Shown here one piece after another: positions 17,656 through 26,632 of a DNA stretch of 39,167 nt. The position numbers were made by a program, and so were the translations under genes. Under the pieces are notes generated by a model that was not told where the DNA came from, did not search any database, and saw nothing but the letters and a program-made list of their open reading frames with translations. Where the stretch lies: assembly GCA_964513365.1 (NCBI GenBank), contig CAZEMH010000003.1, positions 1-39,167 on the forward strand, written 5' to 3'. Source of the stretch: DAOVIY01 sp964513365. GTDB lineage: Bacteria > Patescibacteriota > Minisyncoccia > UBA6257. Every line of letters begins with the position of its first letter. Within the stretch, counting starts at the first letter, position 1.

Positions 17656-18345
17656 TTATTTCCCAAAACGTCGTCCTCGTTTCTGAAATTCTTTAATAGC
17701 CAAATCAAATTGTTTTTTAGTAAAATCAGGCCAACAGATTTTCGGAAAATATAATTCTGCATAAGTTCCTTGAAAAGGTAAAAAATTAGATAAACGCATT
17801 TCTCCGGAAGTTCTAATGATGAAATCTGTATCTGGCAATCCTTTTGTATCTAAATAATCTAACAGAACTTTTTCGTTTATGTTCTCGGGACGTATCTTTT
17901 TTTGTATAATCTTTTTTATCGCTCTTACCATCTCATCTCTTCCACCATAATTAAGAGCAATGTTCAAAATCATTTTTTTATTATCTTTAGTCAATCTTTG
18001 TGCTTCTTTTATTTCCTTTTGAAGATTTTTTGGCAATTCTTCTAATCCTCCAATATGACGAAACTGAATTCCTTTTTTTTTAAAATCATGAGCATATTTT
18101 CTGGCAAATTTGGTAAATAAATCCATTAAATAATCCACTTCTTTCTTCGGCCTTTTCCAATTCTCTGTAGAAAAACCATACAAAGTTAAAACTTTAATTC
18201 CTTTTTCAGCAGCATAATCAATAATCTCCACTACTCTTTCAATCCCTCTTTTATGGCCTAAAAAAGTAGGAAGTTTTTTCCCCTTGGCCCAACGGCGATT
18301 ACCATCTATCATAATGCCAATATGCTTTGGTAAAATTTGTTTCAT
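17656..18345 (-). CDS. uppS: Isoprenyl transferase (undecaprenyl diphosphate synthase)
   Basis: 229 residues. Cis-prenyltransferase that builds the C55 carrier lipid for cell-wall glycans. Seen: HIGIMIDGNRRWAKG with catalytic D14, GHKRGIERVVEI, TLYGFSTENWKRP, and the C-terminal RTSGEMRLSNFLPFQGTYAELYF with the conserved R-x-SGE-R-LSNF. It starts one base after the rpoC stop, so it reads as the last gene of the rpoB-rpoC transcript and is not next to frr or cdsA as in many bacteria. Confidence 0.95.
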   Translation of the reverse strand: MKQILPKHIGIMIDGNRRWAKGKKLPTFLGHKRGIERVVEIIDYAAEKGIKVLTLYGFSTENWKRPKKEVDYLMDLFTKFARKYAHDFKKKGIQFRHIGGLEELPKNLQKEIKEAQRLTKDNKKMILNIALNYGGRDEMVRAIKKIIQKKIRPENINEKVLLDYLDTKGLPDTDFIIRTSGEMRLSNFLPFQGTYAELYFPKICWPDFTKKQFDLAIKEFQKRGRRFGK

Positions 18346-18346
18346 A

Positions 18347-21300
18347 TTATTCTCTAAACCCTGTACCTGCAGGAATTAATCTACCAATGATAACATTTTC
18401 TTTAAGGCCTCTTAGATAATCTTTTTTACCTTCAATAGCTGCCCTAATTAAAACTCTAGATGTTTCCTGAAAAGACGCTGCTGAAAGTAAACTATCAGAA
18501 TTTAAAGCAACATTTTTAATACCCATCAGTATTTCTTTTCCTTTAGGTACTTCTTTTTTTAATTTTTTTAATCTGTTAACCTCTTCCTGAAAAGTTCTTT
18601 TAGACACAACTTCACCAGGAATAAACTCACTATCACCACTATGTGTAATCTTCAATTGAGAAAACATTTGTTTAATAATTATCTCAAAATGTTTGTCATT
18701 AATATTTTCACCAGCAATATCATACACTTTTTTAATCTCTGTTAATATATATTTTTGACAAGCATCTCTGCCTAAAACCTTAAAGAGCTTCTTAATATCA
18801 ATATGTCCTTCACAAAGCTGGGCTCCTTTTTTAATCTTTTCTCCATTTTTTACCCATAAAGTTATTCCTTCGGGAATAACATATTCAAGAACACGAGATT
18901 TTTTCTCATTTGGTTTTATTCTAATAAATGTTTGATGTTTTATCTTTTTTATTTCTATTATTTCTCCATCAACTTCACTAATTGGCGCTTCACCTTTTGG
19001 TATCCTTGCCTCAAAAATTTCTTCTACTCTTGGTAAACCTTGTGTAATATCAACAGCACGAGCCACACCTCCTGTATGAAATGTCCTTAAAGTTAACTGG
19101 GTACCTGGCTCTCCTATAGACTGAGCAGCAACAACACCAACTGCTTCCCCTAAATCAATGAGTTTTTTCCATGCCAAATCAAGCCCATAACATTTCTGGC
19201 AAACACCATCTAGGCTTTCACAAGTGATTGGAGAACGAATTAATATTTCTTCAACTGATGAATTTACTATCTTTTTAACTAATTTTTCGTCAATCAATTC
19301 TCCTGTTTTAGCAATAATTTTACCTTTTTTATCAACAGCATTAGATCTTAAAATTCTTCCAAAAATTATTCTTGATAAATCTTTATTCTCCTTCTCTACA
19401 TTCTTTCTGTTAACAATTAATCCTTTTTTTGTACCACAGTCTTTTTCCCTAACAAGAACATCTTGAGCTACATCTACTAATCTCCTAGTAAGATATCCTG
19501 CAAAAGAAGTCTTTAAAGCAGTATCTGCCAATCCTTTTCTTCCGCCATGAGAAGCAGCAAAGTATTCCAAAACATTAAACCCTTCTTGGTGAGAAGATAA
19601 GATAGGCATTTCAATCAAGCGACCAAGAGGACTAACTACGAGTCCTTTTATTCCCATAATTTGTGCGGCAACTGCCCAATTTCCTTTTGCTCCAGAATTG
19701 AAAAATATATGTACAGAATCATCAGGATTTAAAACCTTTAAAACTAATTCTGATATTTTATCAACTGCATAACGCCATTGAGTTTCTGTCAAAACATTCT
19801 TTTCCTCTCTAGTTAAAAGCCCCTGTTCATATTGAGTTGTAATCTCTTCAACTTTTTTAGAAGTTTCAGCTAAAATTTCTTTTTTCTCTTTAGGAACTCT
19901 TAAATCAGTAAGGCCCCATGACATTCCTGATAAAGTAGAATAATAAAAACCTAATTTTTTTATATTATCCAAAACTTCAGCGCTCTTGTTAAAATCTTTA
20001 TATAAATGAATTATATCTTTTGTAATACTTTTTATATCCTTACTTGTTACAATTTTGTTTATAAATGGAAACTTATCTGGCAAAACATCATTAAAGATAA
20101 TTCTTCCTACAGTAGTGCTAATCAATTGATTCTTTTCTTTTGAAATACGGACTTTAATCTTCTCTTGAATCTTAATTTTTTTATATTCATAAGCCAATAA
20201 CGCATCATTTGAATCAGAAAAGATCTTTTCTTTTCTTTCTTTACTTTCTTTCTCAGGCATATCCATTGTTAGCCAATAAATACCAGCCACCATTTCATGA
20301 CGGGGCAACATGGCTGGTTCTCCATTAGACGGCTTTAATAATCCTAATGTGGACAACATTCTATTCTCACTCTCTCTCTGAGCTTCCTCAGATAAAGGAA
20401 CATGAACCGCCATCTGATCTCCATCAAAATCAGCATTAAAAGGAGGGCAAACCATTGCAGGGATTTGAATAGCCAATCCTTCAATTAATTTTGGACGAAA
20501 AGCCTCAATACTTAAGCGATGAAGCGTAGGGGCTCTATTAAGAAGAACATACTTAGTTTTTACTATATTTTCCAAAATCTCCCATACAGTATCTGAACCT
20601 TCTTCAATTAAACGATTTGCTGCTCGAGGATTAAAAACAATTTCTCTTCTTATCAATTCTCCAGCTACAAAAGGTTTAAATAATTCTAAAGCCATTTTCT
20701 TTGGCAGACCACATTCATGAATTTTTAATTCAGGACCAATAACAATTACTGAACGGCCTGAATAATCCACTCTTTTTCCCAAAAGATTCTGACGAAAACG
20801 ACCTTGTTTTCCTTGTAAAATATCAGCTAAAGAACGTAAAGGACGATGTTGCGCTGAATGCATCGGAGTAGTGCCAGAACCTTTTCTTATTGAATTATCA
20901 ATTAAAGCATCTACTGCTTCCTGCAGCATTCTTTTTTCATTTTTAATAATCACTTCTGGCGCCTTTAATTCTAATAATTTTTTCAGACGATTATTGCGAT
21001 TAATAACTCGACGGTAAAGATCATTTAAATCAGATGTGGCAAATTTTCCTCCATCTAATTGAACCATTGGTCGTAAATCTGGAGGAAGAACAGGAAGAAC
21101 AGTTAAAAACATCCATTCTGGACGTATTTTTGATTTTAAAAATCCTTTTGCTAGTTTTAAGCGACTAAGAGTTTTTTTATCAGCTAATTTTGTAGATGGT
21201 TTTTTTCCAATTTCCTCTTCTAATTTATGGACTAATTTTTTGAGATCTATCTGCTCCAAGAATTTTCTTACTGGTTCACTTCCTGTTTCTGCTGTAAAAA

Positions 21301-21949
21301 CTTCTCCGTATTTTTTTGAAAGATTTAAATAATCAATCTCAGAAAAAATAGCTTTTGGTTTTATTGTCTCTAAGAGTGATCGCGCCCCATTACGAGACAC
21401 TGTTAACTCTTTCTTTTTGTCTTTAGGCCATGTTTTTAATTTTGATTCATATTCAGTGTCTATTTCATCTAAAGCTCTTTTTTTCGCAGCCTCATCCACA
21501 GAAGTAACAATATAACTGTTGTAATAAATAACTCTCTCTAAAGCGAGCATTGGAACATCAAGCATTAAAGAAATTCTAGAAGGAATACTGCGTAAAAACC
21601 AAATATGGACTACTGGGGTTGCTAATTTAATATGGCCCATTCTTTCTCTGCGAACAAAAGAACGAGTCACTTCCACTCCGCAGCGATCACAAACAATACC
21701 TTTATAATGAGCTCCCTTGTATTTTCCACAAGAACATTCATAATCTTTTACTGGCCCAAAAATCTGTTCAGAAAAAAGACCTTCTTTTTCTGGTTTTTGA
21801 GTACGATAATTTATTGTTTCAGCCTTAGTAATTTCTCCATGCTGCTTATTGCTCTCTATATATGACCAAGATAAAATTTCTTCTGGAGAAGCAATTTTCA
21901 AACCAAGCGCCTCAAAATCATTAATTTTTTTTCCTGGATCTTTTAACAT
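18347..21949 (-). CDS. rpoC: DNA-directed RNA polymerase subunit beta'
   Basis: 1200 residues, shorter than the 1407 of E. coli. Seen: zinc site 1 (CSCGKYKGAHYKGIVCDRCG, about 70-90), the catalytic NADFDGDQMAVHVPLS motif with the Mg-binding aspartates, bridge-helix and trigger-loop region (EYFAASHGGRKGLADTALKT), zinc site 2 (DCGTKKG and CESLDGVCQKC), and GVVAAQSIGEPGTQLTLRTFH. The start MLKDPGKKINDFEALGLKIASPEEI is a usual beta' N-terminus. It follows rpoB with a 35-base gap, and uppS follows one base after. Confidence 0.98.
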   Translation of the reverse strand: MLKDPGKKINDFEALGLKIASPEEILSWSYIESNKQHGEITKAETINYRTQKPEKEGLFSEQIFGPVKDYECSCGKYKGAHYKGIVCDRCGVEVTRSFVRRERMGHIKLATPVVHIWFLRSIPSRISLMLDVPMLALERVIYYNSYIVTSVDEAAKKRALDEIDTEYESKLKTWPKDKKKELTVSRNGARSLLETIKPKAIFSEIDYLNLSKKYGEVFTAETGSEPVRKFLEQIDLKKLVHKLEEEIGKKPSTKLADKKTLSRLKLAKGFLKSKIRPEWMFLTVLPVLPPDLRPMVQLDGGKFATSDLNDLYRRVINRNNRLKKLLELKAPEVIIKNEKRMLQEAVDALIDNSIRKGSGTTPMHSAQHRPLRSLADILQGKQGRFRQNLLGKRVDYSGRSVIVIGPELKIHECGLPKKMALELFKPFVAGELIRREIVFNPRAANRLIEEGSDTVWEILENIVKTKYVLLNRAPTLHRLSIEAFRPKLIEGLAIQIPAMVCPPFNADFDGDQMAVHVPLSEEAQRESENRMLSTLGLLKPSNGEPAMLPRHEMVAGIYWLTMDMPEKESKERKEKIFSDSNDALLAYEYKKIKIQEKIKVRISKEKNQLISTTVGRIIFNDVLPDKFPFINKIVTSKDIKSITKDIIHLYKDFNKSAEVLDNIKKLGFYYSTLSGMSWGLTDLRVPKEKKEILAETSKKVEEITTQYEQGLLTREEKNVLTETQWRYAVDKISELVLKVLNPDDSVHIFFNSGAKGNWAVAAQIMGIKGLVVSPLGRLIEMPILSSHQEGFNVLEYFAASHGGRKGLADTALKTSFAGYLTRRLVDVAQDVLVREKDCGTKKGLIVNRKNVEKENKDLSRIIFGRILRSNAVDKKGKIIAKTGELIDEKLVKKIVNSSVEEILIRSPITCESLDGVCQKCYGLDLAWKKLIDLGEAVGVVAAQSIGEPGTQLTLRTFHTGGVARAVDITQGLPRVEEIFEARIPKGEAPISEVDGEIIEIKKIKHQTFIRIKPNEKKSRVLEYVIPEGITLWVKNGEKIKKGAQLCEGHIDIKKLFKVLGRDACQKYILTEIKKVYDIAGENINDKHFEIIIKQMFSQLKITHSGDSEFIPGEVVSKRTFQEEVNRLKKLKKEVPKGKEILMGIKNVALNSDSLLSAASFQETSRVLIRAAIEGKKDYLRGLKENVIIGRLIPAGTGFRE

Positions 21950-21984
21950 AAATTATTTAAATATTATAAAAATTTCTAAATAGC

Positions 21985-24900
21985 TTACTCTTGCTTTGTT
22001 TCTTCTTCAGTTTTTGCTCCAATTAAGTTTACTGATAAAGCCAATGATTGTAATTCTTTAAGAATCACATTAAAGGCAGCTGGAATATTAGGATTTTTAA
22101 TTTTCTCTCCTGTAATTATTGCTTCATAAGCTGAGCCTCTTCCAAATACATCATCAGATTTTATTGTTATCATTTCCTGAAGCGCATAAGCAGCACCATA
22201 TCCTTCTAATGCCCAAACCTCCATTTCCCCGAATCTTTGACCTCCAAAATGAGCTCGTCCTCCTAAAGGTTGTTGTGTAATAAGAGAATATGGACCAATT
22301 GCCCTCATATGGACTTTATCTTTTACCATATGTTCTAATTTCATTAAATACATTATTCCTACTGCTACATCTTTTTCAAAGCGCTCACCAGTTTTACCAT
22401 TATACAAAGTCACTTTTCCATCTTCTGGCAACCCGGCTTTAACAAGTTCTTTTTTCACATCTTCTTCAGTAGCCCCATCTAAAGATGGAGTAACTGCTCT
22501 ATATCCTAATTTTCGAGCTGCTAATCCCAAGTGATTTTCAAAAACTTGACCCAGATTCATTCTACTGCCAATTCCTAAAGGATTTAAAACAACATCAACC
22601 GGAGTCCCATCTTCCAGATATGGCATGTTCTCTTCTGGAACTATAACTGAAATAACACCCTTATTCCCGTGGCGTCCTGATAGCTTATCCCCTGCCATTA
22701 CTTTTCTTAATTCTGCTATTTCCACACTTACACTTTTTATAACTCCAATATTTAATTTATCACCCTCTTTACGAGAAAGTGTTTTTATTTTAACAACCCT
22801 ACCCTGTCGAGATGGCTCAAGTTTTAAAGACGTATCTTTTATGTCTTTCATCTGTTCTCCAAAAATAGCCTGTAATAATCTTTCTTCTGGAGTTAACTCC
22901 GCTTTTCCTTTAGGAGAAATCTTTCCAACTAAAATATCTCCGCCCTTTACTTCAGCACCTACCATTATTACTCCATCTTCATCAAGATTTTTTAATTTTT
23001 CTTCAGAAACATTAGGAATGTCACGAGTTGTAACTTCTTGACCTAGTTTAGTTTCTACAACATCGCAAGTAAATTCTTCTAAATATACTGATGTGAAATA
23101 ATCATTTTTTAAAACTCGCTCTGATATAACAACAGCATCTTCGTAATTAGCTCCAAAAAACGGTATGAAAGCAACTAATAAATTTTGCCCTAAAGCTAAA
23201 TTGCCATTTTCTGTAGCTGCTCCGTCTGCTAATAATGTACCCTTTTTTACAATATCTCCTTTTCTTACAACAGCTTTTTGCATTAACCAGCTATTTTTGT
23301 TGCTTCGTCCAAAATTAATTAATTTATAAACTCTTTTTGTATTATCCTTTGTTTTTATACTAATATGATTTGCATCAACTTCAACAACTTTTCCATCAAC
23401 ATCACTAACTAAACACTGGCCTGATTCAAGTGCAATTTTTCCTTCCATTCCAGTACCAACTAATGGAGCTTTTGGTCTTAAGCAAGGAACTGCCTGCCTT
23501 TGCATATTCGCTCCCATCAAAGCTCTGTTGGATTCATCATGCTCTAAAAACGGTATTAGGCTAACAGCAACAGAAATAATTTGCTGGCAGGAAACATCAA
23601 TTAATTCAACCTCGGTATTATGAATTAATGTTGGCTCTCCATTTACCCTTGCTCCAACTAATTCTTCTTTTATTCTTCCATTTTCATCAACATCAACAGT
23701 ACCATGAGCTATTTTATACTTTAATTCATCAAAAGCATTGAACCAAACTATCTCATTCGTAAGCTTAGAATTCTTCACTTTAATATATGGGGTTTCAATA
23801 AAACCAAATTCATTTAATCTGGCATAAAGAGATAAAGAAAGAACCAAACCAATATTCTGGCCTTCAGGTGTTTGAATAGGACACAAACGCCCATAATGGC
23901 TAGTATGAATATCTCTAACTTCTAATCCTGCCCTTTCTCTTACCAAACCTCCTGGTCCCATGCAAGTAATTTTCCTTTTATGCTCTAACTCAGAAAGCAT
24001 ATTCATTTGTTCCATAAACTGACAAAGCTGGGAAACATTGAAAAATTCCCGAAGTACAGCTACTAACTGCCTGGGATTTATTAATTGCGCAGCTGTTAAT
24101 GTTTCTGGGTCTAAAGTCGCCATTCTGTCTTGAATTGTTCTGCGCATACGCATCAATCCAACTCTAAACCTCTCTGCCAAAATTTCTCCAACGGCTTTTA
24201 CTCTTCTATTGCCTAAATGGTCAATATCATCATCAATAGATTCAGTATCATTATTTAATTTAATAATTTCTTTAACAATTGATGTAAGATCATCTAACAT
24301 TAAACTTCTTTCATCAATAGAAGTATTAAGATTAAGCCGTTGATTAAGTTTATACCTCCCAACTCTAGCCAAATCATATCTATCAGATCGGAAAAACATA
24401 TTATTGATTAAATCATAAGCATTATCAAAAGTAGCTAATTCCCCGGGTCGTAAATGGCGATAAATTTCAATATATCCCTCTTCTTCATTGGTAGACAAAT
24501 CTTTTTTTAATGTGTTTTCAATATATTTAACAGGGGATTTTTCCTCTTCTGTTTTAAAGGCTTTTTTAATATCTTCATTTGTTTTTAAACCAAAAATTCT
24601 AAGCAACGCGCTTATTGGCACTTTTCTTTTTCTGTCTATTTTTACGCTAATAACACCATCGCTATCAGTTTCAAATTCTAACCAAGCCCCATGATAAGGA
24701 ATAAGTTTTGCTCCAAATAATCTTTTACCTCTAAAATTTACAGAAGAAAAATACACTCCGGGAGAACGATTGATTTGAGATATAACAACTTTTTCTACAC
24801 CATTGATAATAAAAGTTCCCCGAGGAGTCATAACAGGAACTTCACCAAAATATACCTCCTGCTCTCTTTCAACTCCTGTTTTTTTATTAATTAAACGTAA

Positions 24901-25170
24901 TTTTGCCCGAATAGTAGATTCATAGTTCAGGCCTTTTTCTTTAGCTTTATCTTCTGATATTTTTGGTGGCTCTAAATAATAACTCTCAAACGCTAATTCC
25001 AAATCTTTTCCTGTATAATCTTTTATTGGTAATATCTCTTTAAAAACTTCTCCAATTCCTTTATCTAAAAACCACTGAAAAGAATCAGTTTGAAATTGAG
25101 TTAATTTTGGGGGCTCTAAAATTCCCCGAGAATGCCGGGAAAAATTTTTTATTGTAGATTGATTAGACAT
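21985..25170 (-). CDS. rpoB: DNA-directed RNA polymerase subunit beta
   Basis: 1061 residues, compact against 1342 in E. coli, consistent with lacking the large lineage-specific inserts. Seen: the N-terminal IKDYTGKDLELAFESYYL region, fork loop and rifampicin-cluster region around 378-405 (FFNVSQLCQFMEQ, H397), TPEGQNIGLVLSLS, GQNLLVAFIPFFGANYEDAVVISE, and the C-terminal GGRAHFGGQRFGEMEVWALEGYGA. In the rifampicin pocket several positions differ from the sensitive E. coli sequence, including S512C, D516E and S531T (E. coli numbering). It lies 22 bases after the mini-TsaB-like gene. A TATAAT-like box overlaps that gene's stop but has no good -35. Confidence 0.98.
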   Translation of the reverse strand: MSNQSTIKNFSRHSRGILEPPKLTQFQTDSFQWFLDKGIGEVFKEILPIKDYTGKDLELAFESYYLEPPKISEDKAKEKGLNYESTIRAKLRLINKKTGVEREQEVYFGEVPVMTPRGTFIINGVEKVVISQINRSPGVYFSSVNFRGKRLFGAKLIPYHGAWLEFETDSDGVISVKIDRKRKVPISALLRIFGLKTNEDIKKAFKTEEEKSPVKYIENTLKKDLSTNEEEGYIEIYRHLRPGELATFDNAYDLINNMFFRSDRYDLARVGRYKLNQRLNLNTSIDERSLMLDDLTSIVKEIIKLNNDTESIDDDIDHLGNRRVKAVGEILAERFRVGLMRMRRTIQDRMATLDPETLTAAQLINPRQLVAVLREFFNVSQLCQFMEQMNMLSELEHKRKITCMGPGGLVRERAGLEVRDIHTSHYGRLCPIQTPEGQNIGLVLSLSLYARLNEFGFIETPYIKVKNSKLTNEIVWFNAFDELKYKIAHGTVDVDENGRIKEELVGARVNGEPTLIHNTEVELIDVSCQQIISVAVSLIPFLEHDESNRALMGANMQRQAVPCLRPKAPLVGTGMEGKIALESGQCLVSDVDGKVVEVDANHISIKTKDNTKRVYKLINFGRSNKNSWLMQKAVVRKGDIVKKGTLLADGAATENGNLALGQNLLVAFIPFFGANYEDAVVISERVLKNDYFTSVYLEEFTCDVVETKLGQEVTTRDIPNVSEEKLKNLDEDGVIMVGAEVKGGDILVGKISPKGKAELTPEERLLQAIFGEQMKDIKDTSLKLEPSRQGRVVKIKTLSRKEGDKLNIGVIKSVSVEIAELRKVMAGDKLSGRHGNKGVISVIVPEENMPYLEDGTPVDVVLNPLGIGSRMNLGQVFENHLGLAARKLGYRAVTPSLDGATEEDVKKELVKAGLPEDGKVTLYNGKTGERFEKDVAVGIMYLMKLEHMVKDKVHMRAIGPYSLITQQPLGGRAHFGGQRFGEMEVWALEGYGAAYALQEMITIKSDDVFGRGSAYEAIITGEKIKNPNIPAAFNVILKELQSLALSVNLIGAKTEEETKQE

Positions 25171-25192
25171 CTAATAACAAAAAAGTTCCTAA

Positions 25193-25417
25193 TTATAATA
25201 GGTTATAAAATTTTAGGGCGTGTAAAATAGATTGTGATATTCTTTGTGAAGTAATGCTTTTTTCTTTAAAAAAATCTACATGCCAACTTTTAATACTCGT
25301 AGTCTTTATTCTATTCTTTTTTAAGAATTTGTCAAGTGTTTTAAGTAATTTTTCACTTTTTTCCGCTTGAATGCGATATTTTTGTTTTCCAATAGTAGAA
25401 AAAGAAAGAAAAATCAT
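25193..25417 (-). CDS. Small protein resembling the N-terminal helices of TsaB
   Basis: 74 residues, basic. The start overlaps the trmD stop as ATGA (25414-25417), which supports translation. Not clearly recognised. By eye the stretch from EKSEKLLKTLDKFLKK through SITSQRISQSILHALKF follows the pattern of the TsaB first domain: helix, short strand, then the SFTGxRIGxxxAxxLA helix. TSQR stands where TGxR would be, and the Gly-rich turn is missing. A complete TsaB is 200 or more residues, so this would be a fragment keeping the surface that meets TsaD in t6A tRNA modification. Position beside trmD, another tRNA-modification gene, fits. It could equally be an unrelated lineage-specific small protein. 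Confidence 0.55.
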   Translation of the reverse strand: MIFLSFSTIGKQKYRIQAEKSEKLLKTLDKFLKKNRIKTTSIKSWHVDFFKEKSITSQRISQSILHALKFYNLL

Positions 25418-26085
25418 ATTTTTTTTAAATGCTTACTTTTCCATTCTTTAATCTTTTGATGATTTCCTGAAAGTAAAACTTTAGGAACCCTCCATGCTGT
25501 TTTTTTATTCCTTTTATTTGGATAAAATATTTCTGGCCTAGTGTATTGAGGATATTCTCCTTTACCTTTAATATTAAAAGACTCTTCTGATAAAGATTCT
25601 TTTTTAATAACCCCAGGGACAAAACGACTTACAGAATCAACTAAAATCATTGCTGGTAATTCTCCGCCAGTTAAAACATACTCCCCAATCGATATTTCCT
25701 CATCAGCTATATATTTAGCAATTCTTTCATCTGCGCCTTCATAACGCGGACAGATAAGAATCAATTGATCATATTTGGACAAATGCTTAGCTTTTTTTTG
25801 AGTTAATCTATTCCCTTTAGCAGAAAAAAGGATAATGCGACATTTTTTAATTTTCTTCTTTTTTAAATCTTTTACAGCTTTAAAGATGGGCTCTACTTTA
25901 AAAATCATTCCCATGCCCCCACCATAAGGAGAATCATCAATTGTCTGATGACGATCAAGCGTCCATTTTCGTAAATTGTGCGTATAAATTTTTATAAGCT
26001 TTTTCTTTTGAGCTTTTTTTAAAATGGAAGTATTAAAATAAGAATCAAAAATTTCAGGAAAAATTGTAAGAATATCAAAACGCAT
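25414..26085 (-). CDS. trmD: tRNA (guanine-N1-)-methyltransferase
   Basis: 223 residues. SPOUT-family enzyme that makes m1G37 in tRNAs and prevents frameshifting. Seen: the N-terminal MRFDILTIFPEIFDSYFN, DDSPYGGGMGM, LICPRYEGADERI, and the knotted cofactor site SIGEYVLTGGELPAMILVDSVSRFVPGV, all diagnostic. The usual partners rpsP and rimM are missing from this neighbourhood, but khpA still sits just upstream. It appears to open a transcript that continues into the TsaB-like gene and rpoBC. Confidence 0.97.
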   Translation of the reverse strand: MRFDILTIFPEIFDSYFNTSILKKAQKKKLIKIYTHNLRKWTLDRHQTIDDSPYGGGMGMIFKVEPIFKAVKDLKKKKIKKCRIILFSAKGNRLTQKKAKHLSKYDQLILICPRYEGADERIAKYIADEEISIGEYVLTGGELPAMILVDSVSRFVPGVIKKESLSEESFNIKGKGEYPQYTRPEIFYPNKRNKKTAWRVPKVLLSGNHQKIKEWKSKHLKKI

Positions 26086-26110
26086 AGAATATTAAATCAT
26101 TAATAATTAA

Positions 26111-26140
26111 AAATCGCAGTATTATATAATACCGCGATTT
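26111..26140 (-). terminator. Stem-loop terminator candidate after khpA
   Basis: 14-base arms (26111-26124 and 26127-26140) with one mismatch and a two-base centre. Read in the khpA direction the stem ends in UUUUUAAUU; read the other way it is followed by U2-G-U8. No plus-strand gene is near, so the khpA direction is the relevant one. It overlaps a promoter-like pair for trmD. Confidence 0.5.
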
Positions 26141-26154
26141 TTGTTTTTTTTCAA
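26126..26154 (-). promoter_or_regulatory. Promoter candidate for trmD, embedded in the terminator stem
   Basis: On the minus strand TTGAAA (26149-26154), 17-base spacer, TATTAT (26126-26131). The predicted start near 26119 gives a leader of about 34 bases to the trmD ATG. The -10 box lies in the centre of the inverted repeat at 26111-26140. Confidence 0.4.
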
Positions 26155-26172
26155 TCACGCCTCAGCGTAATT

Positions 26173-26514
26173 TTAGAGCTTTAAGTCCTCAACAATATCA
26201 TCTGCAGCTTTATCTGCCTCTTTTGATGGACTAACGTCTTCTCGGTTCACCCTTGAAGAACCTTCAGGTTCCTCAATTTTGAGATTAACTCTAGCTTTAT
26301 TCTTTGCTCCTGCTACTTTTAGAATAGTTCTTAATGCTTTAGCCATTGAACCCTGACGTCCTATAATCTGAGCCATATCATTAGGATCTACCTTTAAAGA
26401 AAGGAGAACGCCCATTTCATCTACTTTTCGCTCTACTTTCACTGCATCAGGATTGCTTGCAATACTTTTAACTATGAATTCGAGCAATTGTTGGTCTACG
26501 TGTGTTTCTGCCAT
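26173..26514 (-). CDS. khpA: KH-domain RNA-binding protein KhpA (YlqC family)
   Basis: 113 residues. A single KH fold: QQLLEFIVKSIASNPDAVKVERKVDEMG leads into the RNA-binding loop IIGRQGSMAKALRTIL (GxxG at GRQG), as in KhpA. About 30 extra residues, charged and mostly acidic toward the end, follow the usual 75-80-residue domain. In firmicutes KhpA pairs with KhpB/Jag and influences cell-division mRNAs and cell elongation. Near trmD, its standard neighbour, although rpsP is missing. It has its own promoter and a structured leader. Confidence 0.88.
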   Translation of the reverse strand: MAETHVDQQLLEFIVKSIASNPDAVKVERKVDEMGVLLSLKVDPNDMAQIIGRQGSMAKALRTILKVAGAKNKARVNLKIEEPEGSSRVNREDVSPSKEADKAADDIVEDLKL

Positions 26515-26551
26515 GATTTCAGAATTAATATTTTCTTAATTTAACAACCGA

Positions 26552-26580
26552 AGTAGCTATCGACCAGTATATTAGCCACT
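26552..26580 (-). promoter_or_regulatory. Hairpin in the khpA leader
   Basis: Arms 26552-26559 and 26573-26580 pair over 8 positions including one G-U (minus-strand RNA), with a 13-base loop. It is inside the predicted 71-base khpA leader and is followed by a UUCG-containing stretch. No U-run follows. The function is unknown. Confidence 0.35.
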
Positions 26581-26591
26581 GAATAATTTCT

Positions 26592-26620
26592 ATTTTAAAA
26601 TACTTAAAAAAGAAAGTCAA
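26592..26620 (-). promoter_or_regulatory. Promoter for khpA
   Basis: On the minus strand TTGACT (26615-26620), 17-base spacer, TAAAAT (26592-26597). The predicted start is near 26585. It lies in the 118-base gap between smc and khpA, just past the smc stop. Confidence 0.6.
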
Positions 26621-26632
26621 GTAAATAATTTA

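Noticed and set aside
25192..25197. TATAAT just before rpoB as a separate promoter
   Set aside because: No acceptable -35 or TG extension at usual spacing, and it overlaps the stop of the upstream gene. Such boxes are expected by chance in AT-rich sequence.
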